Shown one piece after another: positions 6,381-7,089 of a stretch of DNA of 7,089 nucleotides. The stretch is from Fidelibacterota bacterium (lineage in GTDB: Bacteria > Fidelibacterota > BS150m-G59). The stretch lies in contig JADHUZ010000068.1 in the NCBI GenBank assembly GCA_016784265.1, positions 1 to 7,089 on the forward strand, given 5' to 3'. A model generated the notes under the pieces. The model saw nothing but the letters and a program-made list of their open reading frames with translations. It did no database searches and was not told where the DNA came from. The translations under genes were made by a program, and so were the position numbers. Each line of letters starts with the position of its first letter. Position 1 is the stretch's first letter.

Positions 6381-7089
6381 TTAAGCCCTCCAGCGTTTTG
6401 ATTCAATTGATTGTTGTGTCATCAGTAGGACGAAAAATGTCAAACTGACGAAATAAACTATATGTTTTGTGTCTATCACACCCTGAAAAAAGTCCGAAAT
6501 ATGTGCTTCAAACGAAATGTATTCGAGTGTTACGCGCAACCATTCGATTGGGATGAAATTGGTCAAATAGCCCATGAAAAGCAACATCAACATCACGAAA
6601 AATGTCAAAACTGCGGCGATGACTTGGTTGTCGGTGAGTGTAGAAATCCAAGTGCCGACTGCCATCGCAAGTCCGCCCATCAAAATTACACCAAAATATC
6701 CGCTCAAAACGGGACCGAAATCAGGATTTCCCCAAAATAAAATCACGCTGGCAAATACGCCTGTGATTAAAATGGAAAAAAGATAGAGCGAAAATCCAGC
6801 AAAGAATTTGCCCAAAACAATTGCCCAACTCGAAATTGGCGATGTGGCGAGCAATTCAAAAGTGCCCGTGCGTCGCTCTTCGGTGAAAAGCCGCATCGTT
6901 ACAAGTGGCGTTATGAATAGTACCATTGTGAACATCATTCCCAAAACACCTTGCCAGATTTGGCTCAGAATGTTGGGTGGTGGTGCTTGCTGACCGAACA
7001 TTTGGTATTGTTTCTGAATTTGGTTAAAATTTTGCGCATATTGGATGTGTTGGTTCGCCGATGGCAAAAATGACATCAAACCAATAATT
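6381..7089 (-). CDS. ABC-2 type transporter permease, GldF-like (5' end outside window)
   Basis: The frame stays open through the right edge of the window (Ile-Ile-Gly-Leu-Met at the edge), so the gene is cut. About the first helix is missing, probably a few tens of residues. Counting from the TTG at 7079, residues 67-81 read EERRTGTFELLATSP, the conserved cytoplasmic loop of GldF/ABC-2 permeases that follows the second helix. Hydrophobic segments near 41-62, 85-116, 122-146, 152-176 and 205-221 give the multi-helix pattern of the family. In such systems the permease dimer works with a separate ATPase, which is not in this window and would be expected upstream. The gene ends in TAA at 6381-6383, two bases before the gldG-like start, so the two are surely co-transcribed. 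TTG 7079 and ATG 7076 are in frame but are probably internal codons. The transported substrate is unknown. Confidence 0.88.
   Translation of the reverse strand, partial: IIGLMSFLPSANQHIQYAQNFNQIQKQYQMFGQQAPPPNILSQIWQGVLGMMFTMVLFITPLVTMRLFTEERRTGTFELLATSPISSWAIVLGKFFAGFSLYLFSILITGVFASVILFWGNPDFGPVLSGYFGVILMGGLAMAVGTWISTLTDNQVIAAVLTFFVMLMLLFMGYLTNFIPIEWLRVTLEYISFEAHISDFFQGVIDTKHIVYFVSLTFFVLLMTQQSIESKRWRA
6386..6391 (-). promoter_or_regulatory. Ribosome binding site of the gldG-like gene
   Basis: GGAGGG on the minus strand lies in the last codons of the permease gene, seven bases before the ATG at 6378-6376. It fixes that start. Confidence 0.65.

Overview
The window looks like a chromosomal segment of a moderately AT-rich bacterium, roughly 40% G+C by eye. 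It holds two convergent gene clusters and about 500 bp of repeat-rich non-coding DNA between their 3' ends. The FCB group (Bacteroidota, Chlorobiota, Ignavibacteria or relatives) fits best. The evidence is the GldF/GldG/DUF4340 gene set, a long-type PPi-dependent phosphofructokinase, and a short dispersed-repeat motif of a kind common in those genomes. This placement is inference; no marker gene settles it.

Left cluster, plus strand (1-2995). It runs: 3' end of a family-2 glycosyltransferase, accA (acetyl-CoA carboxylase carboxyltransferase alpha subunit, TTG start), then pfp (pyrophosphate-fructose 6-phosphate 1-phosphotransferase). accA and pfp overlap by four bases (ATGA), so they are probably translationally coupled. 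This links the first step of fatty-acid synthesis with the PPi-driven step of glycolysis.

Central intergenic region (2996-3502). From left to right it holds a short REP-like motif that overlaps the pfp stop codon, a GC-rich hairpin next to a run of eight G, a tandem array of four full and one partial copies of a 42-bp unit, a degenerate A-rich flank with a 15-bp direct repeat also spaced 42 bp, and a weak possible terminator for the minus-strand cluster. The hairpin arms carry the same GGTACTTC core as every array unit and lie in the array's 42-bp register. I see no convincing gene here. This is the least explained part of the window.

Right cluster, minus strand (7089-3503). In transcription order it runs: an ABC-2 type permease of the GldF kind (5' end outside the window), a GldG-like membrane-anchored auxiliary protein, and a DUF4340 protein. 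The genes are packed with a 2-bp gap and a stop/start overlap. The ATPase (GldA-like) is not in the window and would be expected upstream, beyond 7089. The cluster probably encodes one envelope-associated ABC complex. In Flavobacterium, gldA/F/G were found through gliding motility, but the same set is widespread in non-gliding bacteria, where its substrate is unknown. The DUF4340 protein appears to be built from three copies of a ~140-residue module.
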